A stretch of 42,450 bases of DNA from CAZCDS01 sp964497585 (GCA_964497585.1 CAZCDS010000057.1:1-42450); one strand, 5' to 3'. Numbered from the stretch's first letter, positions 7,305 to 16,723 are shown. Numbers and translations are program-made. The notes: a model not told the origin generated them from the sequence alone.

Positions 7305-8150
7305 ATGAATCGCCATTACGCCAAACAGGGTGAGGTACCGAGGCTCGGAGAGATCTGGCGTCCCATAGGGGATAAGACGACCGTATTCGCACTCTACCTC
7401 GTTGATGTCGAAAGTGTTCGTGCGCTGGTCCCCCGGCAACTGGAAATCGTGTCGGTGTGGCCGGGCAAGACGCTGGGGAGTCTCCTGCTGAGCTACTACG
7501 GGCCCCAATCGACCCTGGAGTACCACGAACTGGGTTTCATGCCCGCGCGAGTACGCTTTGCAGGGTGCAGCGGCTTTTGGGTCACCCACCTGTACGTGGA
7601 CAATGAGAAGTCCGTGCTGGGAGGGAGAATGATGGGATATCCCAAGGAGCTTGCTCACTTCGACTGGGAGGGCGGTCGACCGGGCTCTGCGGTCATCTCG
7701 CAGGAAGGACGAACACTCTGCCGGGTAAGGTACGGCAAACCGATCGGGTCCCTCCGATTTTTCATGGGTGGAGCCTCCATGTCTATCCTGGATGACAAGG
7801 TCATGTGGATGCGATCGCGGCTCAAGGCTTCCTATGGCCTGAGCCGGGTGACACTCGATATTCCCGCTGACAGCCCTATGGCAGGCATACGCTTCTCCCG
7901 ACCGATCGTCTCGATCGCTGGCACGGATATGGCTGGATTCATGGCGGAAGACCTGCGCGTGCTCGGATTCTTGCCGCAGCGTCGTGACGCGCGTTCCACT
8001 TGGTTTACCGAAGACCTCGATAGTTCTGACGCGACCAAGCTCGTTCCTTTACCTATAGTTTTCCAGGCCACATGTCTGGAGCGGCGATGGATGCCCACAG
8101 GCCGGGTGCCATTGTTGTGCCTTCAAAAGGCGTTTCAGACTGGGGATTGA
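7305..8150 (+). CDS. Acetoacetate decarboxylase-like (ADC superfamily) protein
   Basis: A 281-residue protein of the acetoacetate decarboxylase fold. The Schiff-base lysine motif is visible as GRMMGYPKELAHFDW, with Lys114 at nearly the same number as Lys115 of the clostridial enzyme. In the classical enzyme a second lysine follows and lowers the pKa; here that position is Glu115, so the reaction may differ (the family also holds aldolase-dehydratases). Other supporting blocks are VRALVPRQLEI and the Arg-containing LPQRRDARSTW. It starts at ATG 7305 after AAGGGAG. It is followed after 16 nt by a GAF protein on the same strand, and a TetR operator copy lies upstream. Confidence 0.75.
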   Translation: MNRHYAKQGEVPRLGEIWRPIGDKTTVFALYLVDVESVRALVPRQLEIVSVWPGKTLGSLLLSYYGPQSTLEYHELGFMPARVRFAGCSGFWVTHLYVDNEKSVLGGRMMGYPKELAHFDWEGGRPGSAVISQEGRTLCRVRYGKPIGSLRFFMGGASMSILDDKVMWMRSRLKASYGLSRVTLDIPADSPMAGIRFSRPIVSIAGTDMAGFMAEDLRVLGFLPQRRDARSTWFTEDLDSSDATKLVPLPIVFQATCLERRWMPTGRVPLLCLQKAFQTGD

Positions 8151-8166
8151 AGAAGGGAGATCGATC

Positions 8167-10545
8167 ATGAAACCCATGACAGATGAATATCCGTTCCGTT
8201 CGCGCTTCAGTCTCGCTCCGCTCGTGGACTTCCACAGGGCATCCCGGGATTACCTTTCGGGAGACTGCTCTGGCCTGCCTCAGGATCTCGAGGAGGGTCT
8301 TGCTCGCGCACCCGAACTCCTGGAACCCATGGATGACACGTCGCGGTTGATTTCCCACGAAGGACTCGTCAGGCGTCTCATGGGAGTCGTCTTTCCCGAG
8401 GCCTTGTGGGAAACCGAGGGTATGGCAGCAGCCTTTCCCCTGGGAATGAAGCCTGCGTGGAGTTCTCCTACCTTTCAACGCTTGCTCATAGGCGAACGGG
8501 GCAATCTCAAAGGGAGACCGCTGCTCGATCCGGAGGAAGATCTCTTGGCCCATGTCATGAGTGCCTATTACCTCATACTGGAGAGGTTGTACGGGATCGC
8601 CGAGGGTTTCGAGATGCCCCTTACCCAGGTGGTTCCCGATCCTGATACTGGACTCGACCGCTATATCCGGCTCAAGCGCAGATTCGGGTTCGTGGACGTA
8701 TGCCGTGCCGGAGGTCCCGAGCGCCTCGGCGAGCGGGAAATGGCGGTGATCCTGGACAACCTCAACGATCCTCCCGCGCTCAGGAAGATCCTTCCGCCTC
8801 AGAGTTTCGAGTTCACGGGGTTCACGGTATTGTTCGCGGTGGACATGACCGAGGTGGCTGTCATCTCGGCACTGGAACGAGACCTGATTGATAATGTCGG
8901 CATCGCTTCCCATGAGGGTTTCTCTCGATTACAGGAGCGGCTTCGCACACTCTTCAACCGTCCCGATCTCACTGCGGGACTGACTGCAGTACGGGAGGAC
9001 CAGGCCTTCCTCTTGAGCAGCGGGTACGAGATGAAGGCGAACTGCATTTTCGGGAGCTCCCGAAGGGTCTCTACATCGCAGTTCGTCGGATCGGTCTACC
9101 ACCGGGCAATCGAAAAGGGAGGAATTACCCGAATCCGTGACCTGGCAGCGATACCAAACCGGACAGCTCCAGACGAGGAAACGTTGGAGCACGGTTCCAG
9201 GTCGCTGCTCATCGCCCCGCTCTTCTTCGGGGGCCGGCTCATCGGAGCACTGAAACTCGGAGCGCCCGAGCCCGACGCGTTCGGTCCGACGGACGAACTG
9301 ATCGCAAAGGAGCTGCTGCCGATGTTCTCCCTGGCGCTCCAGCGGTCCCTGGAGAAGCTCGACAGCGACATTGAGGCTGTGATCAAACAGCGATGCACCG
9401 CTGTACATCCTTCGGTTGAATGGAAATTCAGAAGAGGGGCGGTGGAGCACCTGGAGAGTGTCCATCGAGGAGAGCCTCAGGAGATGAGACCGATCGTCTT
9501 CAGGGATGTCTATTCCCTGTACGGCGCAGCCGACATTCGGGGATCGTCCGACACTCGAAACGCGTGCATCAAGGAGGACCTGACGGAACAGCTCACGTTG
9601 GCCAAGGACGTCATCGAGACTGCGCTCGACACGCGAGACTTGCCGGCCCTTGAAGAGCTGTCCTTCCGGATCGAGGAGCACGTTGGGGCCTTGCGTGACG
9701 GGGTGAGCACGGGTGACGAGATGACCGTGTCGAGCTTCCTTCAAAAAGAGGTGGAACCCGCCTTCAAACCTCTTCGAGTGTTCGGCCCACGGGTGACCGA
9801 CTCGATCGCAGCTTACGAGCGTTCAATGGATTCCGAACGGAGAACCGTGTACCGAAAGCGGAAAGCCTTCGACGAAGCCGTAGCCATCTTCAACGAACGC
9901 CTCTCTACCTACATCGAAAGGGAGCAGGCCCAGGCTCAGGCGATTTTCCCTCATTATTTCGACAAGCGCCAGACCGACGGCATAGGGTACGTGATATATG
10001 CCGGCGCTTCCATGAGTGAGACTGGTGATTTCGACCACCTGTACCTGCGGAATCTGCGGACCTGGCAAATCGTGGTCGCCTGTGGTATGGCCCTGCTGAC
10101 GGACCAGCTTAATCGGATCCTCGACGTCCCATTGGAATCGACGCATCTCATACTGGTGAATCACAATCCATTGGCCATAAGGTTCCGCTTCGACGAGAAG
10201 CGCTTCGACGTGGACGGCTCGTACAACATCGGTCACGAGATTATCCGATCCCGCATTGATAAGGCCATGGTCAAAGGCGGGAGCGAACGCCTGACGCAAC
10301 CGGAGAAGATCGCCATCGTCTATTCGCGACCAGCGGAAGCCCGAGAGATGGAACTCCACGTAAGGTTCCTTCAGGCCCAGGGGTTTCTCCTCGATGAGAC
10401 GGAATACTTGGATCTCGACGATCTACCCGGGGTGAAAGGCTTGAAAGCGCTGCGTGTAGGAGTGAACCTCGAATCGAGTGCCCTGACCGAAAGAGTTCGC
10501 CGTATCACGGCCGAGTCAGGCATGCCGGAGCGAATGGCTTCCTGA
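8167..10545 (+). CDS. Large GAF-domain protein of unknown function
   Basis: A 792-residue cytoplasmic protein. A GAF-like region lies at about residues 255-395: YEMKANCIFGSSRRVSTSQF, then RSLLIAPLFFGGRLIGALKL and a helix ending SLALQRSLEKL. The other thirds resemble no catalytic domain I know. A conserved-looking block, FRDVYSLYGAADIRGSSDTR, follows the GAF at about residue 445 and leads into long charged helices. No HisKA, ATPase, GGDEF or helix-turn-helix motif is visible, and no membrane segment. GGGAG lies before ATG 8167. The close spacing to the decarboxylase-like gene suggests one operon, so it may sense or regulate that pathway. Confidence 0.75.
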   Translation: MKPMTDEYPFRSRFSLAPLVDFHRASRDYLSGDCSGLPQDLEEGLARAPELLEPMDDTSRLISHEGLVRRLMGVVFPEALWETEGMAAAFPLGMKPAWSSPTFQRLLIGERGNLKGRPLLDPEEDLLAHVMSAYYLILERLYGIAEGFEMPLTQVVPDPDTGLDRYIRLKRRFGFVDVCRAGGPERLGEREMAVILDNLNDPPALRKILPPQSFEFTGFTVLFAVDMTEVAVISALERDLIDNVGIASHEGFSRLQERLRTLFNRPDLTAGLTAVREDQAFLLSSGYEMKANCIFGSSRRVSTSQFVGSVYHRAIEKGGITRIRDLAAIPNRTAPDEETLEHGSRSLLIAPLFFGGRLIGALKLGAPEPDAFGPTDELIAKELLPMFSLALQRSLEKLDSDIEAVIKQRCTAVHPSVEWKFRRGAVEHLESVHRGEPQEMRPIVFRDVYSLYGAADIRGSSDTRNACIKEDLTEQLTLAKDVIETALDTRDLPALEELSFRIEEHVGALRDGVSTGDEMTVSSFLQKEVEPAFKPLRVFGPRVTDSIAAYERSMDSERRTVYRKRKAFDEAVAIFNERLSTYIEREQAQAQAIFPHYFDKRQTDGIGYVIYAGASMSETGDFDHLYLRNLRTWQIVVACGMALLTDQLNRILDVPLESTHLILVNHNPLAIRFRFDEKRFDVDGSYNIGHEIIRSRIDKAMVKGGSERLTQPEKIAIVYSRPAEAREMELHVRFLQAQGFLLDETEYLDLDDLPGVKGLKALRVGVNLESSALTERVRRITAESGMPERMAS

Positions 10546-10853
10546 CGACGGACGAGGGAGAGAGAGGCTCACGTCTCGTTGTCCTTCTTTGAAGAAAGGG
10601 AAGCCTTGAATTGACCCAACTTCTCGCAAACGTCTGAGAGCGATACAGTGCGCTTTTCGCTGCATAGCCACGCCCCTCCTATCGTCATCCCGGAAAGGCT
10701 CGCTCAAAAACAGGATAGAAAACGAGGCAAGATATGCAGTCAGCGGATTCGTTCCTCAGATGACTCACCGACTTCCAGCACTAGCCACCGACTCTCAGAA
10801 AGAGACACACATTGTCCCTGCACCCGGCTGCGCAAAAAGAAGGGAGTGGATTC

Positions 10854-10877
10854 TCGGTAACGAAATTCGTTGACCGA
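10854..10877. repeat. Inverted repeat, possible operator
   Basis: The arm TCGGTAACGAA at 10854-10864 pairs with 10866-10877 (TTCGTT, one extra G, ACCGA) around a single central A. The near-perfect symmetry and tiny spacer look more like a dimeric DNA-binding site than a terminator. No gene starts immediately beside it; the nearest is the kinase about 490 nt downstream. Confidence 0.5.
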
Positions 10878-11216
10878 CAGCGGGTGATGGAAATACCAGA
10901 GAGGTTACTGGAAAGATGCCTTTTGGGAAGAGCTTTCTTGCTGCGACTGGTGCCGAGGGAGTGCAACATTGGGAGCCTGCCGGTGAACATTCCGATTGCG
11001 CCAGGCGGGGATCGGGAGGCACCTGCCGAACAAGGTTTGTCAAGCTCTTCCAGACTGGCCACGGCCAACAGGACCAAATCTACGGCCTCTCACCAGACAG
11101 ATGTGACAACTCTTTTAGCGATGTGTCCGGAACTTTCCTTTCCGAGCGCAACCGCAATCTTGCCAAGGCTGGTGTAAGGGTCCCGCAATTCGGAGACAGG
11201 GCCGGAGCAGTCACGC

Positions 11217-11240
11217 TACCGGGCATCAATACGCCCGGTA
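11217..11240. other. Hairpin upstream of the MASE3 kinase
   Basis: TACCGGGC at 11217-11224 pairs perfectly with GCCCGGTA at 11233-11240 around the loop ATCAATAC. No T-run follows. It lies about 130 nt before the kinase start and could fold in the kinase leader RNA. Confidence 0.4.
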
Positions 11241-11368
11241 CAAACAGGCGCAGGATTCCAGATTGTACCGGCGGGAATCGGGCAGTTTTGGCGGAATACG
11301 CTTCCTTTTCTCCTCCCAATGGAATAATCTGCACTTAATAGTGAGTCCCGTCTGGCTAGGGGGGCAGC

Positions 11369-14300
11369 ATGATCGACCAAGAGGAGACCGACACCTGGAT
11401 CGCAGAACCAGCAACGGGGAGTCAGACATACTGGAAGGTCGCAGGCGGGCTGGCGATATTGGTCGGCCTTTATGTGACGAGCCGTTATAGCTACTTGCTG
11501 TTTCACAGTTTCGCAGAGGTATTCAGCATTGTAGTGGCCTGCGCGATCTTTCTTATCACCTGGAACTCACGTCAGTTCCTGAAGAACAACTATCTTCTCT
11601 TCATTGGCATCGCCTATCTCTTCGTAGCCGGTTTTGATTTGCTGCACACCTTGGCTTACAAGGGAATGGGTGTTTTTCCCGTTCAGGGTTCGAATCTGGC
11701 AGTCCAGCTCTGGATCGCCTCCAGGTACCTGGAAGGCATCTCTTTGCTCGTAGCCCCTCTGTTTTTGGGCCGAAGGATCAGACCTGCGGCAGTCATCACT
11801 GCCTTCTTATTGATCTCGGCAGTGATCCTGGGGTCGATCTTTTACTGGAAGATTTTCCCTGAGTGTTATGTGGAAGGAATAGGTCTGACAGCGTTCAAGA
11901 AGATAAGTGAATACGTTATCTGTTTCATTCTCGCGGCTGCCATGGCCTTGCTCCTTAAACACCGAGAGGAGTTCGACGAAGGCGTACTACGGCTCGTGGC
12001 CTTGTCAATTATCTTCACTATCTTCGCAGAACTGGCTTTCACGTTCTACATCAGCGTGTACGGGCTATCCAATCTCATCGGTCACTATTTCAAGATCATC
12101 TCATTCTTTCTGATATACAAGGCCATCATTGAGACAGGTTTTCGGAAACCGTACGACATCTTGTTGAGGGAGCTAAAGCGAGAGCAAAACGCGTTGCGTG
12201 AAGTCAATGAGGAACTCGAACAGCGGGTGGAAGAACGCACGTGGCAACTGCGTGAAGCCAATGAACAGTTATCCGAGGACATCGCCGAGCGCATGCGAGC
12301 AGAGCAGTGTATGGCCGAGGCTTACGAATTCAACGAGAAGATCCTTGCGCTTTCTTCGGTAGGCATAACGACGTACAGATCTGATGGCCAATGCGTTTCA
12401 GCCAACGACGCGATAGCGTCGGTTCTGGGTACGACGCAAGGACGCCTTCTCAACCAAAATTTCCGAAAGATCGAATCCTGGAAGCAATCCAGTCTGTTGA
12501 GCGATGCGGAAGAAGTTTTGTCCACTGGAGTCGGGAAACAGCGCGAAGTCCATATAGTAACCACGTTCGGCAAGGAAGTCTGGACGCATTGCCAGCTCGC
12601 TCGGTTCACCTTCGGAGGGCAACCTCACCTTCTTCTGACCATGGCGGATTTGTTCGAACTGAAGCAGGCTGAGAAGGAACTCAGAGCCAGTGAGAAGAAG
12701 TACAAGGAATTGGCAGAACTTTTGCCCCAACTCGTCTACGAAGTCGATGGCAGCGGCTTTATCACATTCTTGAATGCCGCGGGATCGGAAATGACGGGGT
12801 ACTTGAGAGAAGATGTGGCCAAGGGCTTGAATATTCGCGACGTGTTTCACCCTGACGATCTCGATGGACTCCTCCGAGATTTCAGCAGCGCGCTCAAAGG
12901 AGAAGCGCCTCAAGGAAGAGAGTACAGAATCGTCAGGAAAGATGGCGGCACCATTCTGATAGTTGTGTACAGTAGTCCGGTCCGGAAGGACCACAGTATT
13001 GCCGGCCTCAGAGGAGTTGCAGTGGACATATCCTCACGGAAGGAGGCTGAGGAGACGATTCGTCAACAGAGCGAATTCCTCCGAACTGTCCTTGAATCCC
13101 TGACCCATCCGTTCTACGTCGTCAACACTGCCGACTATACTGTTTCAATGGCTAATTCCACTGCCAGGCGGCTGTCTTCCTCAGGAGAGACCACCTGCTA
13201 TGCCCTGTCGCTTGGACGGAGTGAACCGTGCAATACTCTCGAAAATCCTTGCCCCATGGGGGAGGTGAAAGCCACCAAAAAGCCGGCAACGGTTGAGCAC
13301 GTTCATTACCATAAGGACGGCAGAGCCAGCTATGAGGAAGTTCATGCATATCCGCTTTTCGATAGCCAGGGCAATGTCTCACAAGCCATCGAGTACACTC
13401 TGGATATCACTGACCGTAAGAGGGCGGAGCAAGCGCTGAAGTCGTCAGAAAAGAGATTTCGCACTCTGACCGAGTCCTCACCCATTGGCATCACAATCAT
13501 ACAGAGAGGAAAGCGGCAATACGTCAACCCAGCCGTAGTGAGCATGTTTGGTTATGAGAGCGCGGAAGACGTTTTGAGGTTGGAGGTGGAAGATCTTTAT
13601 GACTCTCAAATGGGAGAGATGATCAAGGATCTGATAGAGACTGAATTGGAGGGAATACCGGCGCCATATTTTCAGGAAGGCACGGGTCTGAAAAGGAGCG
13701 GCGAAGCCTTTGACATCTCGATGTGGATGGTAAAGACAGAGTTTGAAGGCGAACCCGCCGTGCTCACTTTCGTACTCGACGTCAGCGAGGAGAAGTCTCT
13801 GAGGTCCCAGCTCTTCCGCGCGCAAAAGATGGAGTCCCTCGGCACGATGGCAGGCGGCATTGCCCATGACTTCAACAACCTCTTGACCATTATCCAGGGC
13901 TACTCCGATTTGCTCCTCGCGTCCAAGACGCAAAGAAATCCTGATTACGAGGACCTCCGAAAGATACTCGCTACGGCCGAGAAAGGCGCCGATCTGGTAC
14001 GAAGAATCCTCACGTTCAGCAGGAAGGTCGAATCCAATCGTCGGCCCATGGACTTGAACGACGAAGTGAGACAGTCCACGAAGCTCCTGGAGCGAACCAT
14101 TCCGAAAATGATAGCAATCGAGCTGCATCTCGCGGATGACCTGAAACGGGTTAACGCAGATCCAGGACAGATAGAGCAAGTGCTCCTGAACCTGGCAGTC
14201 AATGCTCAATCTGCGATGCCGGAAGGTGGTACGCTCACCTTTGAAACGGAAAACGTTACGTTGGACGAGGAGTATTGCAGGACTCATCTGGAAAGCGAAC

Positions 14301-14977
14301 CAGGCGAATACGTAGTGTTGAGCGTCTCCGACACGGGACATGGGATCAGGAAAGATATCCAGGAACATATCTTCGAGCCGTTCTATACGACAAAAGAGAC
14401 CGGCGAGGGAACCGGACTTGGGCTGGCCGTGGTGTACGGCATAATCACAGGCCACGGAGGCCGTATCTCATGTTACAGCGAGCCGGGACACGGCGCTACG
14501 TTCAAAATGTACCTCCCGGCTATCGAGAAAGAAGGAGGATCTATAGAGGCGGCACCTGAGGAAATGCTCAGGGGCGGCACGGAGAGCATTCTGCTGGTGG
14601 ACGATGAAGAAGACATACGAGATCTGGGCGCGAGGATTCTGTCTCAGGCCGGATACGAAGTGCTTACAGCGGAGACCGGGCAGAGAGCATTGGAGGTTTA
14701 TCGAAGCAAGAAGGAAGGCATATCGTTGGTCATCCTCGACCTCGTCATGCCCCAAATGGGAGGGAAAGAGTGCCTTCAGGAACTCCTTGAGATTGATCCG
14801 GAGGCAAAAGTGATCATAGCCAGCGGCTTCTCTCGCAACGGAGTGACGAATGCTTCAGTTGAAGGTGGTGCAAAAGAATTTGTCGAGAAGCCGTACAAAG
14901 TGACACAACTTCTCCAGACGGTGCGCAAGGTCTTGGACCGGGGTGAGGAAGGAGGCTTCGAGGAAGAAAGATCGTAA
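11369..14977 (+). CDS. MASE3-PAS(x4) hybrid sensor histidine kinase/response regulator
   Basis: A 1202-residue inner-membrane hybrid kinase. Residues 25-255 form a MASE3 sensor with about eight hydrophobic segments and the signatures GFDLLHTLAYKGM and RYLEGISLL. A coiled coil follows (265-315). Four PAS-like domains lie near 320-430, 445-560, 570-685 and 695-810. HisKA has the phospho-His at 833 (GGIAHDFNNLL); the ATPase region shows an N-box-like NLAVNAQSAM, then VSDTGHG and GEGTGLGLAVVYG. The receiver at 1073-1190 has Asp1124 in VILDLVMPQMGG and the Lys of VEKPYK. The third PAS carries a Cys/His-rich insert. The start follows an AGGGGGG sequence. The kinase core closely resembles that of the hybrid kinase at 20696. 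No partner output gene is adjacent. Confidence 0.93.
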   Translation: MIDQEETDTWIAEPATGSQTYWKVAGGLAILVGLYVTSRYSYLLFHSFAEVFSIVVACAIFLITWNSRQFLKNNYLLFIGIAYLFVAGFDLLHTLAYKGMGVFPVQGSNLAVQLWIASRYLEGISLLVAPLFLGRRIRPAAVITAFLLISAVILGSIFYWKIFPECYVEGIGLTAFKKISEYVICFILAAAMALLLKHREEFDEGVLRLVALSIIFTIFAELAFTFYISVYGLSNLIGHYFKIISFFLIYKAIIETGFRKPYDILLRELKREQNALREVNEELEQRVEERTWQLREANEQLSEDIAERMRAEQCMAEAYEFNEKILALSSVGITTYRSDGQCVSANDAIASVLGTTQGRLLNQNFRKIESWKQSSLLSDAEEVLSTGVGKQREVHIVTTFGKEVWTHCQLARFTFGGQPHLLLTMADLFELKQAEKELRASEKKYKELAELLPQLVYEVDGSGFITFLNAAGSEMTGYLREDVAKGLNIRDVFHPDDLDGLLRDFSSALKGEAPQGREYRIVRKDGGTILIVVYSSPVRKDHSIAGLRGVAVDISSRKEAEETIRQQSEFLRTVLESLTHPFYVVNTADYTVSMANSTARRLSSSGETTCYALSLGRSEPCNTLENPCPMGEVKATKKPATVEHVHYHKDGRASYEEVHAYPLFDSQGNVSQAIEYTLDITDRKRAEQALKSSEKRFRTLTESSPIGITIIQRGKRQYVNPAVVSMFGYESAEDVLRLEVEDLYDSQMGEMIKDLIETELEGIPAPYFQEGTGLKRSGEAFDISMWMVKTEFEGEPAVLTFVLDVSEEKSLRSQLFRAQKMESLGTMAGGIAHDFNNLLTIIQGYSDLLLASKTQRNPDYEDLRKILATAEKGADLVRRILTFSRKVESNRRPMDLNDEVRQSTKLLERTIPKMIAIELHLADDLKRVNADPGQIEQVLLNLAVNAQSAMPEGGTLTFETENVTLDEEYCRTHLESEPGEYVVLSVSDTGHGIRKDIQEHIFEPFYTTKETGEGTGLGLAVVYGIITGHGGRISCYSEPGHGATFKMYLPAIEKEGGSIEAAPEEMLRGGTESILLVDDEEDIRDLGARILSQAGYEVLTAETGQRALEVYRSKKEGISLVILDLVMPQMGGKECLQELLEIDPEAKVIIASGFSRNGVTNASVEGGAKEFVEKPYKVTQLLQTVRKVLDRGEEGGFEEERS

Positions 14978-15026
14978 ATTCCATCCCTTGGCAACAGCGA
15001 TGTCGCAAGCTCTGATGTAAGAGTAA

Positions 15027-15082
15027 TACCCACCCTGAGGGATGGAGGAGGACCCTGCAGGTGGGCGCTTTCCTCAGGGGTA
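15027..15082. other. Long stem-loop after the MASE3 kinase
   Basis: TACCC plus CCTGAGG at 15027-15040 can pair with CCTCAGGGGTA at 15072-15082, leaving a purine-rich loop with its own short pairing. Competing pairing exists: CCATCCCT at 14981-14988 matches AGGGATGG at 15039-15046. There is no T-run, so simple termination is unlikely. It could be an RNA 3' structure of the kinase transcript. Confidence 0.35.
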
Positions 15083-15471
15083 GCCCGGGGCCGATGCTGC
15101 CTCGTGGCCGGTCATAATCCCGTCGCTCCATCTCAGTAACCGAATGAAGCTCTTGGTGTGTGGGGAGATTTGCCAAACTGCAGCGTGAACGCGATTCGCT
15201 TCCCGTTTGTCGACATTCCGGCGCGTGCTATGGAGCGGACTCGGAGGCTTGGCAGTTGGCCGATGAGAGGGCAGCCGACACCTCAGAGAGCGTTGAGCAG
15301 AGTCAGGGCAGATGGCTCGTTGAGAAACGGGCCCGGACCGCATGGGAAGACACGGTTTTCTGCCAGCGTGCCACCGGACTTCTTTGCGGTCCTGTGCTCG
15401 TCGCGAACCCAGAGATTAGGCCTACCGACAGTCGACGGATATACCCCTTCACAATTGACTGCGGATCATGG

Positions 15472-15500
15472 TTGACACTCGCACGTGACTGGCCTAGAAT
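15472..15500 (+). promoter_or_regulatory. Strong sigma-70-type promoter for the rsb-like operon
   Basis: TTGACA at 15472-15477 and TAGAAT at 15495-15500 are separated by exactly 17 nt, with -35 perfect and -10 five of six. Transcription would begin near 15507 and reach the rsbR-like gene after a leader of about 375 nt. Confidence 0.75.
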
Positions 15501-15880
15501 TAACATGGGCAGGATTCTGGCGTGTGACTCGAACTATAACAGCATGGTAAGTTATCGGTGCTTGGTGAATGGGGGAGGGGAAATTGGTTTTCCGACCAAA
15601 GATGCGAGCCGGCGTTCAGAATGTGAATTCCTGGATGGCCCCGTCCGCGGCGAAGTTGACAAGAGAGCCCACAAGAGGACACCCTTTTCCTCCCCGGTCC
15701 TTTTCCGATTCCGTCTTTCGCAAGATCGAGGTTGCGTTGCTATCCGCGGGTACATCTGCTCGTTGTGTCGAGTGACTTCCGATCTCTGTAAGCCGATGGC
15801 AAAATGGGTGCTCACGCAGGAAGACACAGAGGAATCTCGCGAAGCGTTAACATATTTCTGTAGAGAGGAGGTAAGGAGCG

Positions 15881-16723
15881 ATGGTGGACGAGGGTCAGCT
15901 CGGTCATGCGGGGCGGGAGACACTTCAGGGGGACACGTCCTTCCTAGCGTCGATAGTGGAGTCTTCGGACGATGCGATCATAGGAAAATCGTTGGATGGG
16001 ACCATGTTAAGCTGGAACCCGGCAGCGACGCGGATGTACGGGTATTCGGCCGAGGAAGCCATCGGCCAGTCCATCCTCCTTCTCGTACCACCCGACCGTC
16101 GGGAGGAGGTTCCCGAAATCCTCGACAAGATTCGTCAGGGTGAGCAAACGGACCACTACGAGACCATTCGAATGATGAAAGACGGTCACCAGTTCCCTGT
16201 CTCTTTGACCGTGTCACCTATCAAGAGCCAGTCAGGGGAGATTGTGGGAGCCTCCACCATCGCGCGTGACATCACTGAGCGTGTACGGGCCCAGGAAGCG
16301 CTGACCAGGCAGAGAATAGCCCAGGAAATTCTGGAAATCTCAACACCGGTCATGCAGGTATGGGAGGGTGTCGTGTGCGCCGCGCTCATCGGGACCCTTG
16401 ACAGCACGAGAACACAGCAGCTAATGGAGCGACTGCTGGAGCGCATCTCGGAAACGGGTTCGTCCGTAGCTCTCGTGGATGTGACCGGTGTGCCTGCCGT
16501 GGATACGCAAACGGCTCGGCACCTTATTGAGACCGCCACAGCGGTGCGTCTCTTGGGCGGGCAGGTGATCCTCACGGGTATCCGCCCGGGAATCGCCCAG
16601 ACGCTGGTGCACCTGGGGGTAGATTTGTCGGAGGTTGTCACACGTTCTTCTCTGGCCACGGGCTTCCGCTCGGCCTTGGAGATGCTGGACCTGGAAATCG
16701 TGAGCAAGAAGGACCGCAGATAG
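15881..16723 (+). CDS. rsbR: RsbR-like stressosome protein (PAS + STAS)
   Basis: A 280-residue cytoplasmic protein. Residues about 18-135 are a PAS domain (IVESSDDAIIGKSLDG, WNPAATRMYGYSAEEAIG, DITERVRAQEAL). Residues about 148-272 are a STAS domain (ISTPVMQVWEGVVCAALIGT, LVDVTGVPAVDTQTARHLI, GQVILTGIRPGIAQTL). This is the architecture of RsbR co-antagonists, in which the N-terminal part senses and the STAS part builds the stressosome with RsbS. Thr202 in DVTGVPAVDT sits where RsbR is phosphorylated by RsbT. GGAGGTAAGGAG precedes ATG 15881. An RsbS- and an RsbT-like gene follow on the same strand. Confidence 0.88.
   Translation: MVDEGQLGHAGRETLQGDTSFLASIVESSDDAIIGKSLDGTMLSWNPAATRMYGYSAEEAIGQSILLLVPPDRREEVPEILDKIRQGEQTDHYETIRMMKDGHQFPVSLTVSPIKSQSGEIVGASTIARDITERVRAQEALTRQRIAQEILEISTPVMQVWEGVVCAALIGTLDSTRTQQLMERLLERISETGSSVALVDVTGVPAVDTQTARHLIETATAVRLLGGQVILTGIRPGIAQTLVHLGVDLSEVVTRSSLATGFRSALEMLDLEIVSKKDRR

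Larger units (their letters stand above)
10546..11368. other. Long intergenic region with two inverted repeats
   Basis: About 820 nt upstream of the MASE3 kinase. Several short open frames cross it on both strands, but none shows recognisable protein features. It contains an inverted repeat at 10854-10877 (11-bp arms, one bulged base) and an 8-bp hairpin with an 8-nt loop at 11217-11240. No T-run follows the hairpin and no known riboswitch consensus was recognised. A diverged pseudogene cannot be excluded. Confidence 0.45.
14978..15880. other. Intergenic region and long leader of the rsb-like operon
   Basis: About 900 nt. The first part holds a long-range inverted repeat (15027-15082). A strong promoter lies at 15472-15500. 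From there to the rsbR-like start is about 375 nt of leader. One frame is open from 15160 to 16143, but its translation is Cys/Arg/Ser-rich, lacks a Shine-Dalgarno and overlaps the rsbR-like gene out of frame, so I do not call it a gene. Confidence 0.5.

Noticed and set aside
15160..16143. 327-residue open frame overlapping the rsbR-like gene
   Set aside because: No Shine-Dalgarno, Cys/Arg/Ser-rich translation without family features, and it runs out of frame across the well-supported rsbR-like start.
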